Shown: in pieces, positions 44,851 to 53,844 of the stretch
Position numbering within the stretch: position 1 is the stretch's first letter
How the letters are laid out: the number at the start of each line of letters is the position of its first letter
Source of the DNA: Salinicoccus sp. RF5
GTDB taxonomy: Bacteria; Bacillota; Bacilli; Staphylococcales; Salinicoccaceae
Reading direction: 5' to 3'
Length of the DNA: 64,000 bases
Assembly (NCBI RefSeq): GCF_020786625.1
Contig: NZ_JAJGRC010000001.1
Span: 372,001 to 436,000, forward strand
Position numbers and translations under genes: made by a program
The notes under the pieces: generated by a model
The model's database searches: none
Told to the model about the DNA's origin: nothing
Seen by the model: only the letters and a program-made list of their open reading frames with translations

Positions 44851-45993
44851 ATGAAACCAGAAATCAGAATTCCGGACTTCAACGAAGTCCCTTTCATAGT
44901 CATTTGGGAACTGACGCGCGCATGTGAATTGCATTGCCTGCACTGCAGGGCTGAAGCACAGGTTGAACGCAATCCCTACGAACTGTCCACTGTAGAAGGC
45001 AAGCGGCTTATAGACGATATTGCCGCAATGGAGTACCCGATGCTCGTATTCACCGGCGGAGATCCGCTGATGCGGACGGATGTATTCGAACTTGCAGAAT
45101 ATGCCGTGGAAAAAGATGTCAGGGTTTCGATGACACCGAGCGCCACACCGAATGTCACGAAGGAAGCGATGCAGAAGGCGAAGGATGTCGGACTGAGCCG
45201 ATGGGCATTCAGCCTGGACGGTCATAACAAGCAGGTCCATGACCATTTCAGAGGGACTGAAGGCAGCTTCGACCTGACGATGAAAGCCATCAGCTATCTG
45301 AACGAACTTGGTATGCCGCTTCAGATTAATACGGTGATTTCAAACTATAACATCGAATACCTTGAAGAAATGAGGGAGATGGTCGAATCCCTTGACTGCG
45401 TGCTGTGGAGCGTATTCTTCCTCGTACCGACAGGACGTGGGAAGAACGAGGATATGATCACCCCCGCCCAGCATGAGCAGGTATTCAGATGGCTGAATAA
45501 GATCAAGGACGAAGTCCCTTTCGATATCAAGACGACAGCCGCCCAGCACTACCGCCGGGTGGTCATACAGGATCAGATGCGTAAGAATAAGGATCCCGAT
45601 GCGCAGATCCGCTACATGGATGCCCTCAGCGAAGGCAAAACAGGTACGATCGATGGCCTTGGACGCGCACCGAAAGGCGTCAACGACGGCAATGGATTCG
45701 TCTTCATTTCGCACATCGGCCATGTCTATCCAAGTGGATTGCTGCCGGTCAACTGCGGCAACGTGCGCGTCGACAAGCTCTCCGACATATACAGGAACTC
45801 GCCGATACTCAAAAGCCTCAGGAACCCTGACCTTTATAAGGGCAAATGCGGCGTCTGCGAATTCAGGCACGTCTGCGGCGGCTCCCGCTCAAGGGCTTAT
45901 GCCGCCACTGGAGATTACCTTGAGAGCGAGCCTTACTGTGTATATATCCCGAAAGCCTACCGAAAGAAGAAAAGGAAGGTCACGGAGAACTGA
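44851..45993 (+). CDS. Radical SAM/SPASM protein, AhbD/NirJ-related
   Basis: A 380-residue radical SAM enzyme. The SAM-cluster motif CX3CX2C is C25-C29-C32 (RACELHCLHC), followed by FTGGDP. The C-terminal SPASM-like domain has cysteines in LLPVNCGN, KCGVC, HVCGGSRSRAY and PYC, giving room for one or two auxiliary [4Fe-4S] clusters. It resembles the uncharacterised family next to AhbC/AhbD and NirJ, which act on heme precursors; peptide-modifying SPASM enzymes are the alternative. No precursor peptide gene was seen. AAAGGAG precedes the ATG at 44851. Confidence 0.85.
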   Translation: MKPEIRIPDFNEVPFIVIWELTRACELHCLHCRAEAQVERNPYELSTVEGKRLIDDIAAMEYPMLVFTGGDPLMRTDVFELAEYAVEKDVRVSMTPSATPNVTKEAMQKAKDVGLSRWAFSLDGHNKQVHDHFRGTEGSFDLTMKAISYLNELGMPLQINTVISNYNIEYLEEMREMVESLDCVLWSVFFLVPTGRGKNEDMITPAQHEQVFRWLNKIKDEVPFDIKTTAAQHYRRVVIQDQMRKNKDPDAQIRYMDALSEGKTGTIDGLGRAPKGVNDGNGFVFISHIGHVYPSGLLPVNCGNVRVDKLSDIYRNSPILKSLRNPDLYKGKCGVCEFRHVCGGSRSRAYAATGDYLESEPYCVYIPKAYRKKKRKVTEN

Positions 45994-46015
45994 CCGGATG
46001 ATATCGATGATTTTG

Positions 46016-46042
46016 AAAAGGGAGCGCTATAGCGTCCCTTTT
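46016..46042 (+). terminator. Terminator after the radical SAM gene
   Basis: A GGGA(G)CGCTATAGCGTCCC stem with one bulged base and a TTTT tail; moderate strength. Confidence 0.6.
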
Positions 46043-46111
46043 CTATGTAAATAGGTGTATTTTTACTTTAAAATACTGTTATAATGGCTATAAGAAATAG
46101 GAGGGCTAACC

Positions 46112-47020
46112 ATGGAAAACCAGATCATCGTCCCCCACCTATGGTTTGACACGGAAGCAGAAGAAGCAGTGGAATTCTACATGTCCATGTTCCCGGAATC
46201 GAAGCTTACAGACCGTACGACACTGCACGATACGCCATCCGGTGATGCACAGTAGCTTTCTTTTGAACTCTATGGCTACAGATTCATGGCCATCAACGCA
46301 GGCTCCTACTTCACGTTCAACCCATCCATCTCCTTCTTCATCAATTTCGACCCCTTAAAAGATGAGGAGGCGGAGCGGAATCTGGAGAAGACCTGGAATG
46401 CTTTGATTGACGGTGGCACTGCACTCATGCCGCTCGATGAATACCCCTTCAGCAAGAAATACGGCTCGGTCGAAGACAAGTTCGGAGTCTCATGGCAGCT
46501 CATTCTTGGTGGCCCCGAGGCGGGCGATTGGCCGAAGATCGTCCCTTCCCTGATGTTCATCGATCAGAATCTCGGAAAATGCGAAGACGCCCTGGAATTC
46601 TATCTTTCAGTCTTCGAAAACTCCCGAATGGGGGAAATCGCCAGATTTCCGGAGGATACGCCCCCTCACCTGCCCGGCTCGGTCATGTACTTGGATTTCA
46701 TGCTCGAAGGCCAGTGGTTCTCTGCAATGGACAGTGCCGGCCCGCATGAATTCAACTTCAATGAAGCAATCTCCCTTATGGTGCTACGTGAGGACCAGAA
46801 GGTGGTCGACTACTACTGGGACGCGTTATCCGCAGAGCCTGAAGCGGAACAGTGCGGCTGGGTCGAGGACAAATTCGGTGTATAATGGCAGATCATCCCG
46901 AAGGAAATGAATGAGATGATGTCGAATGGCTCACCGGAACAGTTACGGAAAGTCACACAGGCTTTCCTCGAGATGAAGAAGATCGACCTTGAAGCACTGA
47001 AACAGGCGTATGAAAGTTGA
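46112..47020 (+). pseudogene. VOC-family (PhnB-like) gene with two in-frame stops
   Basis: An otherwise intact 303-codon frame with a good ribosome site (AGGAGG) and TATAAT upstream is broken by TAG at 46253 (after codon 47, GDAQ) and TAA at 46883 (after DKFGV). It encodes two tandem PhnB/3-demethylubiquinone-methyltransferase-like VOC domains; each half has the DKFGV(S)WQ motif. In the first half the same position reads TCA, so TCA to TAA is the likely second mutation; CAG to TAG may explain the first. The reading frame is otherwise undamaged, suggesting recent inactivation or sequencing error. The middle part could be made from an internal ATG at 46286. Confidence 0.82.
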
Positions 47021-47026
47021 GACAGG

Positions 47027-47068
47027 AAAGGGACCAGATGGATAGCAATCCATCTGGTCCCTTTTTTC
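47027..47068. terminator. Bidirectional terminator
   Basis: AAAGGGACCAGATGG-loop-CCATCTGGTCCC followed by six Ts lies between the VOC pseudogene and the convergent AhpD-like gene. Confidence 0.85.
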
Positions 47069-47079
47069 TGCCTGGATGC

Positions 47080-47424
47080 TCAATCCTCTTCTGTAGCATC
47101 GTCATATGCCTGGAGGGCCTTGCCGCCATATACACTGCCGGGACCGCCGCCCATGACGATGGCTACACCTGCAATTTCAGCAACCTCTTCTCGCGTTGCA
47201 CCGAGCTTGATCAGCTTGTTCACATGATTGCCGATGCATCCTTCACACTTGTCTGCGATTGCGTAGGCCAGTGCGGCAAACTCCTTCGTCTTCTTATCCA
47301 GTGCACCGGATTTATAGGCCGCATCCTGAAGATCTTTAAAACGCTTCATCGTATCCGGGATGGTTTTCTGAAGCCGTTTCGTGTTGCCCTGGGCAACGGT
47401 GTTGATTTCATTGAAATGTGTCAT
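47080..47424 (-). CDS. Carboxymuconolactone decarboxylase/AhpD-like protein
   Basis: A 114-residue all-helical protein of the CMD family. The redox-type motif CEGCIGNHV (cysteines near 60 and 63, histidine near 67) matches AhpD-like alkylhydroperoxidase members rather than true decarboxylases. A C-terminal acidic tail is seen. Such proteins reduce peroxides with a thiol partner, which is not identifiable here. It is a single-gene unit. Confidence 0.85.
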   Translation of the reverse strand: MTHFNEINTVAQGNTKRLQKTIPDTMKRFKDLQDAAYKSGALDKKTKEFAALAYAIADKCEGCIGNHVNKLIKLGATREEVAEIAGVAIVMGGGPGSVYGGKALQAYDDATEED

Positions 47425-47490
47425 ATCCTCTCACCTTTCCAACATTAAGTATGTTTCATATATTACTACAGCCTGCTGCGGAATGTCTGC

Positions 47491-47883
47491 CTAAGCATCC
47501 GGATGGAGATATTTCTCATCCCATCTCTCAGGCAGCAGTTCCTCCAGACGGACGGTCCTACCTGCGAGTCCGATTTCACATCCGTAGTTGTCCTCACCGA
47601 CCTGGTTGATCAGTTCCCGGCACCGGCCGCAGGGAGGAAGGATGCTGCCATCCTCATGTACAGCTATGATTCTCGCGATATCATATTCACCGGAAGTCAC
47701 CATTGCAGCAATCGCCGAATGCTCTGCACAGAAGCCGATGGAAGACGGCAGGTCGAGCGCGACGCCTGTATATATATTGCCTTCTGCAGTCATAAGCGCT
47801 GCTGCAACGTGTCCCATTTTTCCTTTCCTGCTCGTCGTTCTGGTGTTCAGCCTCTCTTTCGCAATCTCATAAAGGTCATCCAC
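47491..47883 (-). CDS. Divergent cytidine-deaminase-fold protein
   Basis: A 130-residue zinc deaminase-fold protein. The zinc/catalytic segments are FCAEHSAIAAM and PPCGRCRELI, both complete, so it should be an active deaminase. The CAEH (rather than CAER) and LPPCGRCR resemble blasticidin-S-deaminase-like and other drug or nucleoside deaminases more than housekeeping Cdd. The substrate is unknown. A typical cdd lies at 42 kb, so this paralogue has another role. Confidence 0.8.
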   Translation of the reverse strand: MDDLYEIAKERLNTRTTSRKGKMGHVAAALMTAEGNIYTGVALDLPSSIGFCAEHSAIAAMVTSGEYDIARIIAVHEDGSILPPCGRCRELINQVGEDNYGCEIGLAGRTVRLEELLPERWDEKYLHPDA

Positions 47884-47966
47884 ATCAATAGCCCCCTCTT
47901 CACAATCCCTCTGACTCCATTATATCAAAGAAGCACGGGGGCCCTTCCGGCCCCCATGCTTATGAA

Positions 47967-48695
47967 TCACATGAAATTTGTGATGTGTACGGATACGAGT
48001 GTGGTCATCCATACTGCATGCACAATCTCCAGAATGCCGATCTGCTTCATCTTCCAGCCCCGGCCGTATAGTGCCACGGCACGGACCAGGCTAAGCAGGA
48101 AGGCGAGTGCCAATATCCAGTGTGCGCTGAGCATGATGATGAATACAATTCCATGATATGCATACGATGCAATCCTGTATTTCGGATTCTTCTTCTCCCG
48201 GATCATCGTCTTGACGAAAAGGGCTGTACTCGTAAAGAACAGTATGCTGATGATGATGACGAATATTACCGGCCACGACAGCACATGCAGATTGAGGAAG
48301 GCGATGCCGCCTCCTGCGAGCGCAAAAATTGTGATGGCGGATATGTCATTGAAGATGTTGCGTTCATCCCTGATCGACGCGAAATATACGTTCACTGCAC
48401 CGAACGGCAGCATCATGAGGAAAAAGAAGAATATACGGTAATCGACCATCAATGGATAGATGAACAGGGCTGCTGAAAGGACAAAGAATAAAACCGCCGC
48501 CTTCAGGTAGCCATACTCCCCCTTCCGCCGTTTCTTGATGAAGAACAATACATGGTCCGCCATGAAGAAGATCATTAGCCAGCCTGCCATGTAGAAAAGC
48601 TGTGCCGGATGGAACCCTCCGGCCACCATACCGATAACCAATGGCATGAACACCATCGCCCACGCCCCATGCTGATTCTGTTTTTTGAATTTCAT
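47967..48695 (-). CDS. YwiC-like membrane protein
   Basis: A 242-residue polytopic protein with about seven helices. The N-terminal QHGAWAMVFMPLVIG and the later hydrophobic pattern match the YwiC-like family found beside nitrate-respiration genes in Bacillus; no such genes are near here. The ATG at 48695 follows GAGGTG; a longer frame upstream has no ribosome site. The family has no proven function. Confidence 0.8.
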   Translation of the reverse strand: MKFKKQNQHGAWAMVFMPLVIGMVAGGFHPAQLFYMAGWLMIFFMADHVLFFIKKRRKGEYGYLKAAVLFFVLSAALFIYPLMVDYRIFFFFLMMLPFGAVNVYFASIRDERNIFNDISAITIFALAGGGIAFLNLHVLSWPVIFVIIISILFFTSTALFVKTMIREKKNPKYRIASYAYHGIVFIIMLSAHWILALAFLLSLVRAVALYGRGWKMKQIGILEIVHAVWMTTLVSVHITNFM

Positions 48696-48781
48696 CGTCT
48701 CACCTCTTGCCCCCATTATATTACGGGGCAATATCGCGGAGAGGATCAGAAAATAACATTTTTGTGAATAAATAAACAAAA

Positions 48782-48800
48782 GCTGCCTGACTCAGGCAGC
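48782..48800 (-). terminator. Terminator of the CXXC membrane protein gene
   Basis: GCTGCCTGA and its complement form a short stem followed by TTTTGTTT on the minus strand. Confidence 0.75.
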
Positions 48801-48835
48801 CCTTCAATGAAAACTGTTTTACTCTAACTTATATA

Positions 48836-49150
48836 TTACTCATACAGTCTCTGCCGCCATGTTTCCTGCTCATCCGCCAGCTCGATGGTGGCCAGATGGA
48901 TAACGGCGATTGCGGTAAAAGCTGCAACGAACAGTATTGCCATTGCGACGACGGGAATGTTGAAGAAAGCCGGAATCAGCATAAGCAAAGGGATGAGCAG
49001 AGTCACAAGCATACTGCGTTCCCTATATTCCCTGGACAGGTACTGTACTTCCCCGCACGATGGACATGGCATTCCCGGGGTGGATGTTGTATATCGCTTG
49101 AGTGTTGCCCTTACGTTCCAATTGTCTCCACAATTTCTACAACGTGTCAA
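48836..49150 (-). CDS. CXXC-(20)-CXXC zinc-ribbon membrane protein
   Basis: A 104-residue protein beginning MTRCRNCGDNW, with a second pair in CPSC about 20 residues later, forming a zinc ribbon at the cytosolic N-terminus. Two hydrophobic helices follow (about residues 47-85). It matches the TIGR04104 type of putative zinc-finger proteins common in Bacilli. Function unknown. Confidence 0.8.
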   Translation of the reverse strand: MTRCRNCGDNWNVRATLKRYTTSTPGMPCPSCGEVQYLSREYRERSMLVTLLIPLLMLIPAFFNIPVVAMAILFVAAFTAIAVIHLATIELADEQETWRQRLYE

Positions 49151-49325
49151 AATACCTCTCCTTTTTATTCAGATGCATGGGTTCCAATCCTTTGGACAAG
49201 TTTCCATATAATGCTCTGTCATGAGGTGTTGCATCAGTTTTTGTCGTTCATTCAAACTATGAAAGGTATTATGCCACATGATACTTCAAAATACAAATCC
49301 GCTTTCAACACCTGCAGTTGCTGCC

Positions 49326-51509
49326 CTACTTGTCGAGGTTCAGTGATTTGAGCTGTTCGGCGAGCGCATTGTTGATCGGCGCCTCGTCCTCCTGCTCCTT
49401 CATATACTTGCGGACGGTACGCTTGTCGACCTTTCCGCGCCCTTCCTTCTTGCGTCTTGCCTCGAAGGCGGACAGCTTCTCCCTGTAGCCGCATTTGCAC
49501 GTGAAGATCTGGCCGTCACCTTCGCCGCTCAGCGTCATCTTCTTCTTGCATTTCGGGCAGCGTGCATTGGTGACGCGGGCGACATTCTTGCGGTGGCCGC
49601 ATTCCCTGTCCTGGCAGACGAGCATCTTGCCCTTCTTGCCGTTGACTTCAAGCAATGGCTTGCCGCAGTCGGGGCAGGACTTGCCGGATATGTTGTCGTG
49701 CTTGAACTTCTTGTCGCTTTCCTTGATCTCCTGGGTTATGGCCTTCGTATGGGATTTCATTTCCTTGATGAAATCCTCCTTCTTCAACTGGCCCTTGGCG
49801 ATGCCTTCGAGCTTCTGTTCCCAGACCGCTGTTGTCGCAGGGGACCTGAGCGCATCAGGAACGAGGTCCAGCAGCTGCCTGCCTTTTGAAGTGATCCTGA
49901 TGGCCTGACCGTTCTTTTCTATCAGGAATGAATTGAACAGCTTGTCGATGATGTCTGCCCGTGTCGCGACGGTACCGAGTCCACCGGTCGAGTCGAGTAT
50001 CGATTTCAACTTCTTGTCCTGGACTTCCATGTACTTTGCCGGATTCTCCATCGCAGACAGCAGCGTCGCTTCCGTAAAGCGTGCGGGCGCCTTCGTCTGA
50101 CCGGAAGTCTGGCTTACACGATGCACCTGGAGAGTCTCACCCTTTTCGAGTTTCGGAAGCTGCTGGTCCTTGACATCATCCGTCTCCTCTTCATCAAAAT
50201 GATTGGAGTAGGCGGCTTTCCAGCCTTCCTTGAGGACGGTCCTGCCCTTGGCAATGAATGTCTCGCCCGCGGCTGTGGCCTTTACAGTCACCTGCTCGTA
50301 CTCATGCGGTGGCAGAAGGACGGCGAGGAACCTTTTGATGATCATGTCGTAGAGCCTGCGCTCCCGTTCGTTGAAATCCGAGATGTGGACATGGTTCTCC
50401 GTCGGGATGATCGCATGGTGGTCGCTGACCTTGCTGTCGTCGACGAAGGACTTGTTCGCCTGTATCTTACCTCTCAGTATGCGTGTCGCTGTGGCACGGT
50501 AGTCCCCGATGCCGCATGCCTTCAGCCGCTCCGGCAATGTCGGTACGATGTCTTTTGACAGGTATCTTGAATCCGTCCTCGGGTAGGTGACGACCTTATG
50601 ACGCTCGTAGAGTCCCTGCAGGACATTCAATGTCTCTTTTGCAGAGAAGCCGAACTGCTTGTTGGCATCCCTCTGAAGCTCCGTCAAGTCATAAAGCCCT
50701 GGAGCGAACGTCTTCTTCGGCTTGCTTTCCACCGAATCGACCGTCAGCGGACTGCCGTCCACCTTGTTGACCAGACCATCCAGCTTTTCCTTGTCGAAGC
50801 TCCGGCTGTTCCCTTTCTGATCCTGCCACGTCAATTTCAACTTGTCCGTCAGCGCTTCAATCCCGTAGTATGTCTTCGGTTTGAAGTTCCGGATCTCCTC
50901 TTCCCTGCTCTCGATCATCGCAAGTGTCGGTGTCTGCACACGTCCGCAATTGAGCTGTGCATTGAACTTCGTCGTCAATGCACGGGAGGCATTCAGGCCG
51001 ATGTACCAGTCCGCTTCCGAACGGGCCACTGCGGCCTCATAGAGGTTTTCATAGTTCTTCCCGGGCTTGAGGTTGCGGAAGCCCTCACTGATCGCCTTAT
51101 CCGTTACAGATGAGATCCACAGGCGTTCAATGGGCTTGTTGACCTTCGCCTTCTTGATGATCCAGCGAGCAACAAGTTCCCCTTCCCTCCCGGCATCCGT
51201 CGCGATGATGATCCTGTCTGCATCCTTGCGGAGCAGTTGGGACTTCACCGCATTGAACTGTCCGCGCGCCTTGTTGATCACAGTCAGCCTGAGCGGTTCA
51301 GGCAGCATCGGCAGATCATCCAGGTTCCATGTCTTATATTTATTGTCATAGCTTTCAGGGTCCGCAAGCGTCACGAGATGGCCGAGCGCCCATGTCACTA
51401 TGTATTTATCCCCTTCAATGAATCCATTGCCTTTCTTATGGCAGTTCAATACTTTCGCAATATCCCTGGCCACAGAAGGTTTTTCGGCGAGTACTACACT
51501 TTTAGCCAA
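49326..51509 (-). CDS. topB: DNA topoisomerase III
   Basis: A 727-residue type IA topoisomerase that resolves single-stranded catenanes and recombination intermediates. The TOPRIM start VVLAEKPSVARDIAKVL, the DAGREGELVARW metal motif, and the active-site tyrosine in VVTYPRTDSRYLS are visible. The C-terminal part has two zinc-ribbon-like motifs (CPDCG...CQDREC and CPKCKKK...CKCG) and a basic tail. It is a full-length chromosomal-type TopB; nothing around it points to a plasmid or conjugative element. Confidence 0.96.
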   Translation of the reverse strand: MAKSVVLAEKPSVARDIAKVLNCHKKGNGFIEGDKYIVTWALGHLVTLADPESYDNKYKTWNLDDLPMLPEPLRLTVINKARGQFNAVKSQLLRKDADRIIIATDAGREGELVARWIIKKAKVNKPIERLWISSVTDKAISEGFRNLKPGKNYENLYEAAVARSEADWYIGLNASRALTTKFNAQLNCGRVQTPTLAMIESREEEIRNFKPKTYYGIEALTDKLKLTWQDQKGNSRSFDKEKLDGLVNKVDGSPLTVDSVESKPKKTFAPGLYDLTELQRDANKQFGFSAKETLNVLQGLYERHKVVTYPRTDSRYLSKDIVPTLPERLKACGIGDYRATATRILRGKIQANKSFVDDSKVSDHHAIIPTENHVHISDFNERERRLYDMIIKRFLAVLLPPHEYEQVTVKATAAGETFIAKGRTVLKEGWKAAYSNHFDEEETDDVKDQQLPKLEKGETLQVHRVSQTSGQTKAPARFTEATLLSAMENPAKYMEVQDKKLKSILDSTGGLGTVATRADIIDKLFNSFLIEKNGQAIRITSKGRQLLDLVPDALRSPATTAVWEQKLEGIAKGQLKKEDFIKEMKSHTKAITQEIKESDKKFKHDNISGKSCPDCGKPLLEVNGKKGKMLVCQDRECGHRKNVARVTNARCPKCKKKMTLSGEGDGQIFTCKCGYREKLSAFEARRKKEGRGKVDKRTVRKYMKEQEDEAPINNALAEQLKSLNLDK

Positions 51510-51592
51510 TTTACTTCATCCTTTCAAAATCACAGCACTATATTTCCCCATTATACAGAAAAAGCCGGGGAATATTCATCCCCGGCAGCAAA

Positions 51593-51868
51593 TTAGTTTT
51601 TGATCAGCTTTCTCATTTCATCATCTTTTTCCATGACATTCCTTGTGAATGGGCATTGCGGGTCGATCTTCCTGCCCTCTTGGCCGACGAACTCGACCAT
51701 CGTTTCGACCAGCTGGGAGCCGACGCCCTCACCGCTCAGGCTGTCGTCCACCCTTGTGCTTTCCACTACATAGTCACCATCATCATCCACACTGAATATG
51801 ATTTCAGCTTCGGGGTTGACTTCATCCTCCCCGACAAAGAACATATTCTCACCTTTTTTTATGTCCAT
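51593..51868 (-). CDS. Small GNAT-fold acetyltransferase (YjdJ-like)
   Basis: A 91-residue protein of the short Gcn5-like family (PF14542 type). The acetyl-CoA loop is VDDSLSGEGVGSQLVETMV, followed by KIDPQCPFTRNVMEK typical of this group. The ATG at 51868 follows GGGAGGAAG. The longer open frame upstream has no ribosome site. Substrate unknown. Confidence 0.83.
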   Translation of the reverse strand: MDIKKGENMFFVGEDEVNPEAEIIFSVDDDGDYVVESTRVDDSLSGEGVGSQLVETMVEFVGQEGRKIDPQCPFTRNVMEKDDEMRKLIKN

Positions 51869-52019
51869 CAGTCTTCCTCCCAATAGTTTTAGCTTTATAT
51901 CTTTAATAGACGTTTTCAGCCTTTTGAAACATTCATGGCTCTGCGGAAGGGATAAAAGCCACGGGGGTGCGTTCTGTGTTAAACTGTTTTCAAATAGAAT
52001 CCAGGCTCGGAGGTATCCA

Positions 52020-52511
52020 ATGAACACATCACTGATCATCGCCTATATCATCGTTTTCGTATTATCCGCCATTCCGTTGTTCGAAGCCTTCGTCGTCGTA
52101 CCGGTCGGTATTCTCGGCGGAATGAATTTCACCATGACCCTTATCATCGGCATTCTCGGCAACCTTGTCACACTGCTTCTGATCATCGTCCTGATGGATC
52201 GCATCAAAAGATGGTATCTCGCACGACAGGAAAGGAAAGGCAATACTAAGGACCGTAAATCGCAGCGTGCCGAAGCCATCTGGAAGAAATACGGGCTGCC
52301 GGGCCTCGCCTTCATCGGTCCATTCTTCGTCGGCAGCCACTTTACGGCACTGATGGCCGTCATACTCGGCGGCAGCCAGAAGGCCACCTTCTGGTGGGTG
52401 ACGTTGAGTGTCGTCGCCTGGACACTCGGCCTTTCCATACTTGTACTGTTCGGAGTGGACTTCATGAACCTCGAAGACCGTCAGTTCCTCAGCCGTTTCA
52501 TAAGTGAATAG
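52020..52511 (+). CDS. Small multidrug-export-family membrane protein
   Basis: A 163-residue protein with four to five helices, matching the Sm_multidrug_ex (PF06695) pattern: SAIPLFEAFVVVPVGILGG near the start and GLAFIGPFFVGSHFTALMAVILGG in the second half, a DedA-like pair of re-entrant motifs. GGAGG precedes the ATG by six bases. The family name comes from an early annotation and true export activity is not established. It is 82 bases upstream of a 2OG-Fe dioxygenase gene on the same strand. Confidence 0.78.
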   Translation: MNTSLIIAYIIVFVLSAIPLFEAFVVVPVGILGGMNFTMTLIIGILGNLVTLLLIIVLMDRIKRWYLARQERKGNTKDRKSQRAEAIWKKYGLPGLAFIGPFFVGSHFTALMAVILGGSQKATFWWVTLSVVAWTLGLSILVLFGVDFMNLEDRQFLSRFISE

Positions 52512-52593
52512 AACATATATCAAATTGTCATAAAATTATGGTTCATGTTAATATATTCAATGTCACAAAACTAACCGATAAGGACAGATATGA

Positions 52594-53358
52594 ATGAATA
52601 ACCTGCAGAAAAATGGATATGCAAAATACGATCTTATGACAAGCCTCGATTATGACGGCATTGAAGCAGACTACAAGGAGATACTCGACTACTTCGAAGA
52701 TCTGCCCATAGACGACTATGCCCCGGAAGCAAACCGCTACCGCAGATACTCCCGGGCACTTGTCCTTCCCACGTCCGGCACCATCGAATGGCTGCCGACC
52801 ATCCGAAGAGATGGCGAAGAATATTCGGCCTACTTCCAGGGAAAGTTCAACCCCGAACATGCAGGCTCCTACAGGGAATTCCATTCCATCGGAGCATCCA
52901 TCCAGAATAACCGTCTGCTCCAGGAAATCATCATGGCGAACTACCGGGAGACATTCTGGAAAGAGGAGGATCAAATCATGCCGATCCATGTCGGTGTACA
53001 CTTCGTCAAACTGATGGTCGAATTGGATCAGGACCGGGCCGTATCATCCCCGGATTGCCTGCACCAGGATGGGGAACCGTTCACCTTTGCCCACCTGGTG
53101 GAACGCACCAATGTCGAAGGGGGAACGAACGCCATAGGTATACCTGAAGTCAGGGGAAGAAAACCGGAGGAAGCGCGTGATGAAGACCTCCACGAAATCT
53201 TTGAAATCACAAAGCCCCTTGAATCCTACGGCGTATACGACTCCAAAGTCAGCCACTACGTCAGTCCGGTTGAAAAGGGTGAAGACGACACACCAGGTGT
53301 CAGATCCGTCATATTGATCGATTATCAGCTGACAGTCGTTGCAGACATGGATGAATAG
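52594..53358 (+). CDS. 2-Oxoglutarate/Fe(II) dioxygenase, isoleucine-dioxygenase-like
   Basis: A 254-residue non-heme iron oxygenase of the PF10014 family. The iron triad is H157, D159 (LHQDGE) and H221 (KVSHYVSP); R237 is well placed to bind 2-oxoglutarate. RREFHS/REFHSIG, HLVERTNVEGGTN and the length agree with Bacillus L-isoleucine 4-hydroxylase (IDO). It probably hydroxylates a free amino acid or related small molecule; the exact substrate cannot be read. It follows a small membrane protein gene that could export the product. Confidence 0.85.
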   Translation: MNNLQKNGYAKYDLMTSLDYDGIEADYKEILDYFEDLPIDDYAPEANRYRRYSRALVLPTSGTIEWLPTIRRDGEEYSAYFQGKFNPEHAGSYREFHSIGASIQNNRLLQEIIMANYRETFWKEEDQIMPIHVGVHFVKLMVELDQDRAVSSPDCLHQDGEPFTFAHLVERTNVEGGTNAIGIPEVRGRKPEEARDEDLHEIFEITKPLESYGVYDSKVSHYVSPVEKGEDDTPGVRSVILIDYQLTVVADMDE

Positions 53359-53405
53359 AAAGAAAGCCCCTGAGAGCGGATTGTGCCGCCTTCAGAGGCT
53401 TTCTT
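53359..53405 (+). terminator. Terminator of the dioxygenase gene
   Basis: A long imperfect stem AAAGAAAGCCCCTGA... pairing with TTCAGAGGCTTTCTTT and ending in T-rich sequence. Confidence 0.75.
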
Positions 53406-53557
53406 TTCATATTATAATACTATTGCGTGACCTTGAAGTTTCGTCACTCATTGCCGTAAGGCACTAAAGTCTGCCTCAGGTATTCTGACTTACTGAACAA
53501 TTGCCTCGATGTAAGGTGGACAATCAGCAATATGAATATGAACTGATTGATTGATAT

Positions 53558-53800
53558 TTATGCAAAAAGATTATGGGTTATCACTCCAATAATAACTGCC
53601 GTATACATTATTCTGCTCAATACGCCATCAATCTTCAGGCCTTCTCGAGTATTCCCCTCCATATCTATAAACAATCCCACCACAACAGTCACAGCTATGA
53701 CGTAGAAGGGTATCTCTCCTATAAACGCCAGTGTGAGAAAAAAACATCCTATTATGTAAATCGTCATTAATAAAGGTAAACCATTTTTAAGCAATTTCAT
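53558..53800 (-). CDS. Small two- to three-helix membrane protein, unknown
   Basis: An 80-residue hydrophobic protein (helices near residues 10-28, 30-46 and 62-78). A GGTGGG sequence stands just ahead of the ATG at 53800; a GTG three codons earlier is possible. I recognise no family. It is flanked by about 150 empty bases on the right side of the dioxygenase gene and could be a small envelope protein. Coding status is moderately supported. Confidence 0.5.
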   Translation of the reverse strand: MKLLKNGLPLLMTIYIIGCFFLTLAFIGEIPFYVIAVTVVVGLFIDMEGNTREGLKIDGVLSRIMYTAVIIGVITHNLFA

Positions 53801-53844
53801 ATGACCCACCCAAGCAGATATTTCTTTTACTTATAATCAATCCC

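Noticed and set aside
46286-46885. A separate 199-residue VOC protein starting at an internal ATG
   Set aside because: Homology continues in frame before the first stop and after the second, so it is the middle of one broken gene; no ribosome site precedes this ATG.
49326-51509. topB as a sign of a plasmid or conjugative element
   Set aside because: No relaxase, type IV secretion or integrase gene is near, and chromosomal topB is common in Bacilli.
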